From the NCBI RefSeq assembly GCF_000745775.1, contig NZ_KN050752.1:171074-235073 (forward strand): a stretch of DNA of 64,000 bases, read 5' to 3'. The position numbers and the translations under genes are program-made. Of the stretch, positions 1 to 10,100 are shown piece after piece. Source of the DNA: Flavobacterium sp. ASV13. Its GTDB lineage: Bacteria > Bacteroidota > Bacteroidia > Flavobacteriales > Flavobacteriaceae. The notes beneath the pieces are model-generated. The model made no database searches. It saw only the letters and a list, made by a program, of their open reading frames with translations, and had not been told where the DNA came from. How positions within the stretch are numbered: position 1 is the first letter of the stretch; each line of letters opens with the position of its first letter.

Positions 1-368
1 GTTGGAACCAATACCATAGAATCAAGAAGAACCTCAACAGGAACCGGCTGTACAACAGCATCAGGAAATACATTAAGCTGGATAATTGTTGCCGTTCCGG
101 TAGGTCCTGTAATTGCTAAGAATGCGGGTGCACCCGGAGCGACAGTTTGTACGGGTACTACGCTAACTTTGACTGTAACCACGGCAGGAACTGGAGGAAC
201 TGGAACATCACAGGATGAGTATCGTTATGATACCGGTTCAGGTTTTGGTTCTTGGAGTACAACAGTTCCAAGTTTTACGGCAGTAGTTGGAACCAATATC
301 ATAGAATCAAGAAGAACATCAACAGGAACAGGCTGTACAACAGCATCAGGAAATACTTTAAGCTGGAT
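1..368 (+). repeat. In-frame 285-bp (95-residue) tandem repeat, two copies visible
   Basis: Bases 1-83 recur almost exactly at 286-368 in the same reading frame, a period of 285 bp. The first copy is cut by the window start, so the copy number in the full gene is unknown and may be higher. Near identity at the DNA level points to recent duplication or gene conversion. Confidence 0.85.
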
Positions 369-2565
369 TGTCAATCCGTTACCAACCATAACAACATCCG
401 CAACACCAGCAGAAGTTACAGTAGTATGTGCAAGTACATCAGTTCAAACTACAGATTTAGTTTATACGGCTTCAACACAAAATGGAACTAGTTACAGTAT
501 TGATTGGGCAACATTGACAGATCAGGGTTCTACCTCTTACACTTTTGCAGCAGGTGGTGGTTCTGTAACAGGAATAAATGTTCCAGCTAATACTGCCGCA
601 GGGACATATACTGGAGTTATGACAATTACAAACGGAAATACTTGCTCTGTTAATTTAAATATTACTCTTACGATAAAACCAAATTATCCAGCACCAACTG
701 TTGGCACAATAGTATATCCAAATTGTACTACAGCAACGGGAAGTGTAACACTAACTGGTTTGCCAGCTTCAGGAAATTTACTTCAATCTGATGGTACAAC
801 AACAACAACAATTCCTTTTTCAACAACTACTTTAACAATTTCAGGACTAGCTTTTGGAACTTATAGATTTGGCGTTGATAACGGATGTACTGTAACTTAT
901 TCAACTCCTGTAACAATTGGAGCTAATACTTGGAATGGAACTGCATGGTCTTATACTACAAATCCAACATCAACTGAAATGGTTAATTTCGCTAGTGGTT
1001 ATACTATTAGTGCAGATGTAACATATTGTTCTGTTACAGTAAGTAATGGTGCAGCAGTAACAGTTGCATCAGGAAAAACATTGACAGTTACTAATGGAGT
1101 TCATGTTGTTTCAGGAAGCTCTTTAACTTTTGAAGATAGTTCAAACTTATTACAAACTAATACAAGTAATACTTTAAATACGGGTAATATTTTTTATAAT
1201 CGTATAGCGCCAAAAATTCGTCAGGCCGATTACGTGTATTGGTCAACACCAGTTAAAAACCAGACGTTGGCAGCGCTTTCGCCATTAACTTCTATTTCTA
1301 AACTTTACGCATATGATGGTAGCCAATGGGTATTTACACCTAGAACTACTATTATGGCTGCTGGTAAAGGATATATTGTACGCGGACCAGAAAACTATTC
1401 CAATACAAGTAAAGCTGATTTTCCAGCAAGTTTTTGGGGAACACCTCAAAATGGAACTTTTACAGGTGAAGCCATGGTTGGAGGGAAATATTATTTACTT
1501 GGAAATCCATATCCTTCAGCATTAGATGCTACCACATTTATTACTGATGTTGATAATAGGGATTTATTAAGTGGAACACTTTATTTCTGGACACATAATA
1601 CACCGGTTGTTCTTACAGGCAAATATCAATATAAAACAGATGATTATGCCACATGGAATTTAAGTGGAGGAACAGGAACGCGTCCCGCTATTTCTGCATC
1701 TGATCCAGATCTTAGTGGTGATGATCCTAACGATGATACACCGAGTGGTCAAATTGCATCAGGACAAGCTTTCTTTACAGGTACTGTCATGTCAGGTAAT
1801 GTGACTTATAAAAATTCAATGAGAATTGGAGGGAATTCAAACGGTCAGTTCTTTAAGCCTGGCAAAACAGCTAAAACTGCCGAGGTAGAAAAACATCGTG
1901 TATGGCTGAATATGACAAATGCAGGAGGTGCTTTTAAGCAATTATTGGTAGCATACATTGAAGGAGCAACTAATGGTTATGAAAGATTGTATGATGGAAA
2001 AACGTTTGACGGAAATAAATTTGTCGATTTCTATAGTATTAACGAAGATAAAAAATTAGTAATTCAAGGACGTGGTTTACCATTTACTGATGTTGATGAA
2101 GTACCATTGGGTTATCGTACAACAATTGCAGGAGATTTTACAATCGCTATAAATAAAGTTGATGGAAATATGAAAACTCAGGCGATTTATCTTGAAGATA
2201 AAAAGACGGGTACCCTTCATGATTTAAGAGCAAGTAATTATACTTTTGCAACAGAAATTGGAACCTTTGCTGATCGTTTCGTACTCCGATATACTAATAA
2301 ATCTTTAGGAACGGGTGATTTCGAAAATGTTGAAAAAGGTATTACGGTTTCTGTAAAAGATAAAGTAGTTAAAGTAGTTTCATCAAATGAAAATATTCAA
2401 GATGTTTCGATTTTTGATGTCGCTGGAAAACTGCTTTATAATAAAAAGAAAGCTGGAACATCAGAATTATTGATTTCAAATCTGCAATCAAGTAATCAGG
2501 TTCTATTAATTGATATTACACTTGAAAACGGATATAAGACAACTAGAAAATTAATTTTTCAATAA
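1..2565 (+). CDS. Giant T9SS-secreted adhesin-like protein, 5' truncated by window edge
   Basis: The frame is open from base 1, so the gene begins upstream; 854 codons are visible and a TTG at 169 is only an internal codon. The N-terminal visible part is Thr/Ser/Gly-rich and Ig-like, with a 95-residue unit seen twice (the block VGTN..IESRRTSTGTGC at bases 1 and 286). From about base 925 it enters the C-terminal module shared with the next three proteins (motifs QADYVYWSTPV, GKGYIVRGPENYSNT, GNPYPSALDA, YFWTHNTPVV, VPLGYRTTIAGDF). The last ~75 residues (SIFDVAGKLLYNKK...LENGYKTTRKLIF) look like a T9SS C-terminal sorting signal. The product is therefore probably exported across the outer membrane and held at the surface or released. 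Ligand and function are unknown. It resembles Flavobacterium proteins called 'T9SS sorting signal type C' (from memory). Confidence 0.85.
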   Translation, partial: VGTNTIESRRTSTGTGCTTASGNTLSWIIVAVPVGPVIAKNAGAPGATVCTGTTLTLTVTTAGTGGTGTSQDEYRYDTGSGFGSWSTTVPSFTAVVGTNIIESRRTSTGTGCTTASGNTLSWIVNPLPTITTSATPAEVTVVCASTSVQTTDLVYTASTQNGTSYSIDWATLTDQGSTSYTFAAGGGSVTGINVPANTAAGTYTGVMTITNGNTCSVNLNITLTIKPNYPAPTVGTIVYPNCTTATGSVTLTGLPASGNLLQSDGTTTTTIPFSTTTLTISGLAFGTYRFGVDNGCTVTYSTPVTIGANTWNGTAWSYTTNPTSTEMVNFASGYTISADVTYCSVTVSNGAAVTVASGKTLTVTNGVHVVSGSSLTFEDSSNLLQTNTSNTLNTGNIFYNRIAPKIRQADYVYWSTPVKNQTLAALSPLTSISKLYAYDGSQWVFTPRTTIMAAGKGYIVRGPENYSNTSKADFPASFWGTPQNGTFTGEAMVGGKYYLLGNPYPSALDATTFITDVDNRDLLSGTLYFWTHNTPVVLTGKYQYKTDDYATWNLSGGTGTRPAISASDPDLSGDDPNDDTPSGQIASGQAFFTGTVMSGNVTYKNSMRIGGNSNGQFFKPGKTAKTAEVEKHRVWLNMTNAGGAFKQLLVAYIEGATNGYERLYDGKTFDGNKFVDFYSINEDKKLVIQGRGLPFTDVDEVPLGYRTTIAGDFTIAINKVDGNMKTQAIYLEDKKTGTLHDLRASNYTFATEIGTFADRFVLRYTNKSLGTGDFENVEKGITVSVKDKVVKVVSSNENIQDVSIFDVAGKLLYNKKKAGTSELLISNLQSSNQVLLIDITLENGYKTTRKLIFQ

Positions 2566-2593
2566 GTAGATTAAATAATTTTCAACTTAAAAG

Positions 2594-2628
2594 AAGGTCA
2601 TTTCTCAATGTGGGAAATGACCTTTTTT
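2594..2628 (+). terminator. Rho-independent terminator
   Basis: An 11-bp stem (AAGGTCATTTC / GAAATGACCTT) with a 9-nt loop is followed by a T-run, 28 bp after the stop of the first gene. Confidence 0.85.
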
Positions 2629-2719
2629 AATTTGAAATATCACCAAAAGTGGGTATTGCACATTCATAAAGCTATTTATAATTTAGGAAAATTCGTATAA
2701 TTATTTCATTAGCTTTATT

Positions 2720-5700
2720 TTGATTAGAAAATTACTTTACGCAGTGACTCTGACTGTGTTTTTGGGGAACTTTGAATTTTATGGGCAGCAGGGAAAAGTA
2801 GATGTTACTTTTAATACTCTGGATGATGGTTCAATTGGAGATGGATTTGACGGTACAGTACAGACCTTATCTTTGCAATCCGATCAAAATCTTATAGTTG
2901 GTGGGGAATATTTAAATCTTAACGGAATAGCTGCTCCGTATTTCACTCGCTTAAAACCGGACGGTACAATCGACGAAAGTTTTCACACAGGAAGTGGTTT
3001 CAATGGAAAAGTATATGCAACGTATATTCAGCCAGATGGAAAAATTATAGTTGGAGGAAGCTTTACTACTTACAACGGCATAAATGCAGGACGACTTATT
3101 CGCTTAAATACAGATGGAAGTTATGATGCATCATTCAATACTTCAATTGGTGCGACAACAGGTATTATATACGATATTGCGCTTCAGTCAGATGGCAAAA
3201 TAATTATTTGTGGAAGCTTTACAAAATATAATAATGTAACAACAAATCGTATTGCACGAATTTTATCCACAGGGGCTCTAGATACTTCATTTTTAATAGG
3301 TTCAGGGACTACTTCTAATATTAATAATGTAAAAGTTTTGGCCGACGGAAAAATATTGCTTTCAGGAAATTTTACTTCTTTCAATAATACTCCACGCAAT
3401 AGACTTGTTCGTTTAAACAATAATGGAAGTGTTGATTCAAGCTTTAATATTGGGACAGGCTTTGATGATGATGTAAATGCAATGGAAGTTCAGTCCGATG
3501 GGAAAATTATTCTCGGAGGAAAATTTGTCACTTTTAACGGAAATAGCGCAAACAGAATTATCAGAATAATGTCCGACGGAACTATCGACTCCTCTTTTTT
3601 TACGGGATCTGGATTTAATTCGGGAGCAGTTTTAGCCTGTAAAATAGATTCTTTTGGAAATATTATGCTCGGAGGATCATTCACTGGCAACTATAACGGA
3701 ATTAGTGTCAACCGAGTTTGTTTTTTAGATAACTCAGGTGTTTTAAAAGATGAAATTGATTTTGGATCAGGTCCGGCAACGGCATCTGTTTTTGCCTTGG
3801 AAAAGGATGCTGAAAGCGCGTGGTATATTGGAGGCTCATTTTCAGTTTTTGATGGTTTAAATCAAGGAAGATTAGCGAAAATTGATTCCGAAGGCGAATA
3901 TGATACCAGCTATTTAACATCAGGAATTGGGTTTGATAATTCAGTCTATAGCATACTATCTTTAGAAAATGCGAAAACAATGGTATTTGGCAATTTTAAA
4001 AAGTTTAATGGAACAAACATTTCCCGAATAGCCAAGCTTTTAGAAGATGGCTCATCTGATCCGGAATTTAATTTGGGACAGACAGGTGCAAATAATTTAA
4101 TAAAAACTGCAGTTTTGCAGCCAGATGGTAAAATTATACTCGGAGGAAATTTTACAAAGTATAATGAAATATTGATTAATCGCATTGTAAGGATTTTGCC
4201 AGATGGAACTGCGGATGCTTCTTTTAATATAACTTCTGGATGTAACAGTCAGGTTTATGCGCTGGCTATACAACCTGATGGAAAAATAATTGTGGCGGGA
4301 GGTTTTACGAAGTATAATGATGTAAATGTTGGCCGAATTGTAAGACTCACTTTAGATGGTTCAAGAGACACTAGTTTTAATCCAGGATTGGGCGCTGATG
4401 CCATTATTGAATCGGTTTTGATTCAACCTGATGGGAAGATTTTATTAAGTGGACGATTTACAACTTTTGATGGCATTCCGTTTTCGCATCTTGTTCGTTT
4501 AAATAGTAATGGAAGTATTGATTCAACGTTTACTATTGGCGAAGGATTTGATAAAAATGTCTATACTATAGCATTGCAATCTGATCAAAAAATAATTGTC
4601 GGCGGTAATTTTTTGAGCTTTAATAAAGTAGCACAAAAAAGAATTGTAAGGCTCAATCCAAATGGAAGTTTAGATAATACATTCGATTCAGGTTCGGGTT
4701 TTAGTAAAGGAGATGTGCGAAGTATTTTAGTGCAGCCTGATGATCGTATTTTAGTGGCGGGAACTTTTTCTGGAACATATAAAAATACCTCAGCTTTAAG
4801 ATTGGTAAGATTATTAAAGTCGGGTGGTTTAGATACTTCTTTTGGTGCTACGCTAAATAATAAAGTATTTTCAATTAGTTTTTCATCAGATCAGAAACTT
4901 TTGATTGGTGGGGATTTTAATTCCGTTTCCGGAATTTCCAAACATAGAATTGCGCGCTTGAAACTCTGCTTAGAATCAACAATATGGAACGGAGCTTCAT
5001 GGTCAAATGGTTTTCCGTCAGGCGGAAAAGAATTGTTTTTTAAAGACGATTACGCTACTTTGACAACAGCAAACGTTTGTAGTTGTTCTATTGATGAAGG
5101 TAAAAAAGTTACTTTGCAAAGCGGAAATACTTTAAGTGTCGAATTTTCGTATTCAGGTTTAGGAACTTTAATTTTAGAAGATTCGGCAAATTTATATCAG
5201 TCAGATGATGATATTGTGAATACAGGAATTATCCACTTGAAACGAAATTCATCGCCTATTTTAAAATCAGATTATGTGTATTGGTCGTCTCCAGTTGAAA
5301 ATCAAAAGTTATTTGATCTTTCGCCAAATACAATATCTGATCGCTTTTTAACTTATAATCCCGCAATAAAAAACTGGAAAGTTGAAAATGTAGCTAATAC
5401 TATGCAGCCTGCAACTGGTTACATTATTCAAGGTCCAAGAGATTTTTCTTCGGTAACTCGCGTATCTTATCCTGCAATTTTTAAAGGAGTACCCCATAAT
5501 GGAAAAATAGAAGTGAACTTAGGACCAGCCAATAGTTTTAATTTAATTGGAAACCCTTACCCTTCCACATTGAATGCTGATGCTTTTTTAAAAGAGAACT
5601 CGTCAAAAATTAAGGGAACAATATACTTTTGGACTCATAATACTCCGATAACAAATAATAAATATGCATCTGATGATTATGCTGTTTATAATTTGCTTGG

Positions 5701-6574
5701 AGGAGTAGGAACTCGTGGCTCTTTGTCAAGCGGTATAAATGAAATTATACCTGATAAAACAATTGGCGCCGGACAAGCCTTTTTTGTAGCGAGCCAAAAT
5801 TCTGGTGTGATTGAATTTAATGACAAGATGCGAATGAAGGAACGTAATACATCCTTTTTTAAACCTGCAAAAAGTAAAGATTTTGAAGAAAACGACATAA
5901 AAAAACGAAGAATTTGGCTGAATCTTAAAAATCAGGAAGGCCTCTTTAAACAAATCTTAATTGGATATATAGAAGGAGCAACAAACGAATATGATATAAG
6001 TTTTGACGCTGAATCTTTTAGTGGAAATAAATTTGCAGATTTTTATAGTATATCAGAAAATAAAAACCTGGTTATTCAAGGCAGAGTTTTCCCTTTTGAA
6101 AAAACGGATTCTGTTATACTTGGGTATATGTCAAAAATTGAAGGTAATTTCAATTTAAGCATTGATCATTTTGATAATGAATTTTCTGAAACAAACATTT
6201 ATCTTGAAGACAAGGAATTAAAGATATTACATAATTTAAAAGAGTCACCTTATATTTTCAAAACGGAAAAAGGAACTTTTGATAACAGATTTGAATTAAA
6301 GAATGTCAACAATGAGTTAAAAATTGATGACTTTAAAAATGATTCGAATGTCATTTTAGTTGCAGTAAAAGACAAACAAATTAATATCAACGCTTCACAG
6401 GAATCAATTAAAGAAATTGAAGTTTTTGATTTGACGGGAAAAGCTCTTTATAAAAAAACTAAAATTAATGCGTCTCATTTTTCTATTCAGAATCTGAATT
6501 GTGGAAATCAAATTTTATTTATAAAAGTTACTTTAGAAAATGGTTCTATAGTTAAAAGAAAAGTAGTTTTTTAA
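2720..6574 (+). CDS. Delta-60 repeat (beta-propeller-like) T9SS-secreted protein
   Basis: 1284 residues. The start is a TTG; an in-frame stop lies at 2684 and no ATG occurs between them. Residues 1-22 form a signal peptide (RKLLYAVTLTVFLG...YGQ). Residues ~25-755 hold fourteen ~51-residue repeats of the delta-60 type: each reads like LQPDGKIIVGGxFTxYN, then RIxRLxxDGSxDxSF and a GSGF linker. From about base 4976 it carries the same C-terminal module and sorting tail as its three neighbours (SDYVYWSSPV, GNPYPSTLNADAF, YFWTHNTP). Terminators on both sides suggest it is transcribed alone. It is probably a secreted surface protein; the ligand is unknown. Its C-module is more diverged than in the other three (for example IQGRVFPF, where they read IQGR[GA]LPF). 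Confidence 0.9.
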   Translation: MIRKLLYAVTLTVFLGNFEFYGQQGKVDVTFNTLDDGSIGDGFDGTVQTLSLQSDQNLIVGGEYLNLNGIAAPYFTRLKPDGTIDESFHTGSGFNGKVYATYIQPDGKIIVGGSFTTYNGINAGRLIRLNTDGSYDASFNTSIGATTGIIYDIALQSDGKIIICGSFTKYNNVTTNRIARILSTGALDTSFLIGSGTTSNINNVKVLADGKILLSGNFTSFNNTPRNRLVRLNNNGSVDSSFNIGTGFDDDVNAMEVQSDGKIILGGKFVTFNGNSANRIIRIMSDGTIDSSFFTGSGFNSGAVLACKIDSFGNIMLGGSFTGNYNGISVNRVCFLDNSGVLKDEIDFGSGPATASVFALEKDAESAWYIGGSFSVFDGLNQGRLAKIDSEGEYDTSYLTSGIGFDNSVYSILSLENAKTMVFGNFKKFNGTNISRIAKLLEDGSSDPEFNLGQTGANNLIKTAVLQPDGKIILGGNFTKYNEILINRIVRILPDGTADASFNITSGCNSQVYALAIQPDGKIIVAGGFTKYNDVNVGRIVRLTLDGSRDTSFNPGLGADAIIESVLIQPDGKILLSGRFTTFDGIPFSHLVRLNSNGSIDSTFTIGEGFDKNVYTIALQSDQKIIVGGNFLSFNKVAQKRIVRLNPNGSLDNTFDSGSGFSKGDVRSILVQPDDRILVAGTFSGTYKNTSALRLVRLLKSGGLDTSFGATLNNKVFSISFSSDQKLLIGGDFNSVSGISKHRIARLKLCLESTIWNGASWSNGFPSGGKELFFKDDYATLTTANVCSCSIDEGKKVTLQSGNTLSVEFSYSGLGTLILEDSANLYQSDDDIVNTGIIHLKRNSSPILKSDYVYWSSPVENQKLFDLSPNTISDRFLTYNPAIKNWKVENVANTMQPATGYIIQGPRDFSSVTRVSYPAIFKGVPHNGKIEVNLGPANSFNLIGNPYPSTLNADAFLKENSSKIKGTIYFWTHNTPITNNKYASDDYAVYNLLGGVGTRGSLSSGINEIIPDKTIGAGQAFFVASQNSGVIEFNDKMRMKERNTSFFKPAKSKDFEENDIKKRRIWLNLKNQEGLFKQILIGYIEGATNEYDISFDAESFSGNKFADFYSISENKNLVIQGRVFPFEKTDSVILGYMSKIEGNFNLSIDHFDNEFSETNIYLEDKELKILHNLKESPYIFKTEKGTFDNRFELKNVNNELKIDDFKNDSNVILVAVKDKQININASQESIKEIEVFDLTGKALYKKTKINASHFSIQNLNCGNQILFIKVTLENGSIVKRKVVF

Positions 6575-6596
6575 TAGCGTTTTTTCACCATAAAAA

Positions 6597-6630
6597 AATC
6601 CGTTTAATTCTTTTAAACGGATTATTTTTT
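6597..6630 (+). terminator. Rho-independent terminator
   Basis: AATCCGTTTAA / TTAAACGGATT stem followed by a T-rich run, just downstream of the delta-60 gene. Confidence 0.85.
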
Positions 6631-7181
6631 GCGTTTTTTTTCCTCAAATTATCGTTTGCCTGACGTTTTTTTTCCTCAATTTTCTTTAACCGATTCAAAA
6701 TTTTTTAAAGTTGTTGAAAAACTCAAAAAACTCAAATTTAGTTATTCAGACGATTTGCAAAATTTAAAAGACCAATTACATCAAAAAATATAATTCATGA
6801 GAATTTACTTAAATATTTGTGTTTTAGAAATAAAATCAAATTATAACGGTCTGTTTTTTAGATATTTATTAAAAATTTGTAAATTGTTTAAGGATGTTTT
6901 CAAATAATTTACACTATTATTTTATACTTCATTTTATGCCTTTTCAATTGAAAGCAGACAAAAAATAATTTGTTTTTCTAGTGCCCCTCTGCCAGATTTA
7001 AATACTGAGTGTTACAACTTTAAAATACCAGATTTAAGGAACAGAATTACTTTTATACGACTTCTTTTTTCTCACTACTCAGGCCTGTCAATCAAGTTCC
7101 TGCAAATGTGGTATTTATTAATTGCAGAATAATTTTTCAGTTGAATCTGAATTTAATTTTTGTCATTTAAAATGCTACAGT
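6631..7181 (+). other. Gene-free leader region of the Gly-rich/FN3 protein gene
   Basis: No coding sequence is supported. Just after the terminator a short segment (CGTTTTTTTTCCTCAA-like) is present twice, near 6632 and 6665. The last ~75 bp before the ATG at 7182 match the leader of the related gene at 13016: GGTATTTA-x-ATTG-x-AGA, then TTGAATCT, then TTTAAAATGC just before the start. A TAAATTG near 6880 could be a -7 box; if so the untranslated leader is close to 300 nt. That promoter is a weak guess. Confidence 0.45.
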
Positions 7182-10100
7182 ATGAAAAGAACATTACTTA
7201 TTTCGGTATTAGTTTGCCTTCCTGTTTTTCTTTTGGCACAAACTACAGCAACATTTACATTAGGAGGTACACAAACATTTGTTAGTCCAGCAGGAGTTAC
7301 GAGTATTACAGTACAGGCATGGGGTGCCGGCGGAGCTGGAGGAAGCTCAACAAACCCAGGTTTTAATGGTGCATATGCTGGTTCAGGTGGTGGAGGTGGT
7401 GCTTTTGCAAGTTCTGTTCCTTTGACTATCACTTCAGGAGAAACTTTGACCGTTAATGTGGGTGTTGGCGGAAAAGGTGTTGCCAGTGCAAATGGTGGTG
7501 CAGGTGGATCATCTGGAATAACAGGATACTCTATTTTGGCAGAAGGTGGAAAAGGAGGTTTGGTAAATAACGGAAGTTTGGTTCTAGGTGGAGCTGCAGG
7601 ACTTGCTGCAAATTCTACAGGAGCAACAAGAATTTCTGGTACTGCAGGAGGGAATGGAGAATTCGGATTTACAGATGATACGGGTTCAATTATTAGTTCT
7701 GGGGCCGGAGGAAATGGAGCCAATGGAGGAGGAACTGGTGGAGCTGGTATTGCAACGGCTTTTACTTCGAGTGTTGGAAACGCTGGAAACGCTCCGGGAG
7801 GTGGAGGAAGCGGAGGAAGATCGTCTTTTTTAGCAGCAGCAAGACGTGGTGGCGATGGTGGCGATGGAAAAGTTACAATAACTTATAACTGTCCTACTTA
7901 TAGTTTGACCAATACAACGGCAACAGCTGTAAATGTTTGTTCTGGAACTTCTTCAGAAATTACATTAACTGGAAACCTTCCTGTTGGGTTATATTCAGTT
8001 TCATATGATATACAAGGGGCTGCACAAACACCAGACTCGATGAAAGTTACTACTGCAGGAACAGGAAGTTTTATCGCAACAGGTTTTACTACGGTTGGAA
8101 CAAGAGCTATCAAAATAACTGCTTTATCATCAGGATCAAGTTCTGTTGCTTCTGAAAATTGTAGTTCAGCAATTAATTCAAACAATATTACCACTGTTAC
8201 TGTAAATTCATCAGGTACAGCACCAGTTGCTATTGCTGGAAGTAATGCTAATTGCACTCAGATTACGGCTAATTGGCAGGCAGTTTCGGGTGCTAGTTAT
8301 TATGAATTGGATGTGTCAACAGTAAGTGATTTTTCTTCTTTTGTAAGTGGTTATAATGCACTTAATGTGGGCAATGTATTGTCAAAAGTTATTACTGGTG
8401 TTGAAGGAACTGTATATTATTATCGAATCAGAGTGTATAATGGAAATTGTATAAGTTCAAATTCTAACACTATAACATATTCAACATTAACAACTCCGGG
8501 TACTCCTACAACAAATACTAGCACCACTATTACATGTTCACAATTTACTGCAACTTGGAATGCTGTTACGGATGCAGTGAGTTATGTAATTGATATTTCT
8601 ACACAGAATAATGCGAATTTCAATGCAAATATTTTGCCAGCATATAGTAATTTAAATGTAGGGAATGTAACAACTAAAGATATAACAGGATTATCTCCAA
8701 GTACAAATTATTATTATAGAGTAAGAGTAATAAATAATTGTAGAACGGGAGCTAATTCTGCCACAAGAAATACTGCAACAGTTTCGAATGGAGCAGGCGG
8801 ACCAGCTACGCCTACAACAAATACTTCTTTGGGAATAACATGTTCACAATTTACGGCAAACTGGAATACAGCAGCAAGGGCAACAAGTTATCGAATTGAT
8901 GTATCTACACAGAATAACGCCAATTTTAATGCAAATATATTGCCTGCATATAATAATTTGGATATTGGAAATGTAACATCAAAAGATATAACGGGACTAT
9001 CTGCCAATACTTCATATTATTATCGCGTAACAGCTGTTAATACTTGTGGTACATCTGTTTCAGCAATTCGCACTACCACAACAACAAATAGTGGCGCTGG
9101 TGTTCCCGCGGCCCCAACAGCTAATGCGGGCTCCAATCAAAATTGTTCTCAAATTACAGCAAATTGGGCTTCTTCTTTAACAGCTACAAGTTATAGTATA
9201 GATGTTTCGACACAAACAGGAACGAATTTTAATGCAAATATTTTAGCAGCATATAATAATTTAAATGTAGGGAATGTTTTAACTAAAGATATAACTGGTC
9301 TTGCGGCCAATACAACATATTACTATAGAGTTCGAGCTGCAAATAATTGTGGAACAAGTGGAAATTCGAGCACAATAGCTTATCCAACAGCGGCGATGCC
9401 AAGCACTCCAACAATTACAGCAGACGGTGCTTTAACATTTTGTCAAACTGATGGAGTTAAACTTACATCAAGCTCAGCCACAGGAAATGTATGGTCAACA
9501 GGCGAAACTACTCAGGAAATTTTTGTGACAGCAGCAGGAAGTTATACTGTAAAAGTGACAAGTGTTGGAGGCTGCAGCAGTGCAAATTCAGTTGCGAAAG
9601 TTATCACAATTGATGGTTTACCATCAGCAACCGCTGGAGGTTCTACAACAATTTGTTCAAATGGATCCGCAACGGTAAGTGGAGCATCGGCTTCAAATGG
9701 AACTATTAAATGGACTTTTAGCGGAGGTTCAGGAACTTTAACAGGTGATACGACTCTTACTCCAACTTATACTCCTACATTAGGAGGTGCAGCGCGAACC
9801 GTTATTTTAACGATGACAGTAACGAGTAATAATACTTGTGCACCACAAATTGCAACAGCTACTTATACAATAAATATTCAGGCAGCACCAACAGCATCGA
9901 TAACAGGTTCTAAAATTATTTGTTCCAATGGTTCAGCTACAGTTGGAGCGGGAGAAGCGAATGCTGCAAATGGGACAGTTTCCTGGACACACGACGGACT
10001 TGGAACACTTTCTAATAGTACAACTTTGACGCCAACTTATACCGCAGTGGCCGGTGACGCAGGAAAACAAGTTACTTTAACACTAAATGTAACAGCTTCT

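Noticed and set aside
7175..7723. A long Pro/Ala-rich reading frame on the minus strand
   Set aside because: It is the antisense of the Gly-rich domain (GGN codons read as Pro on the other strand) and lies wholly inside the gene at 7182. The same holds for 13306-13626.
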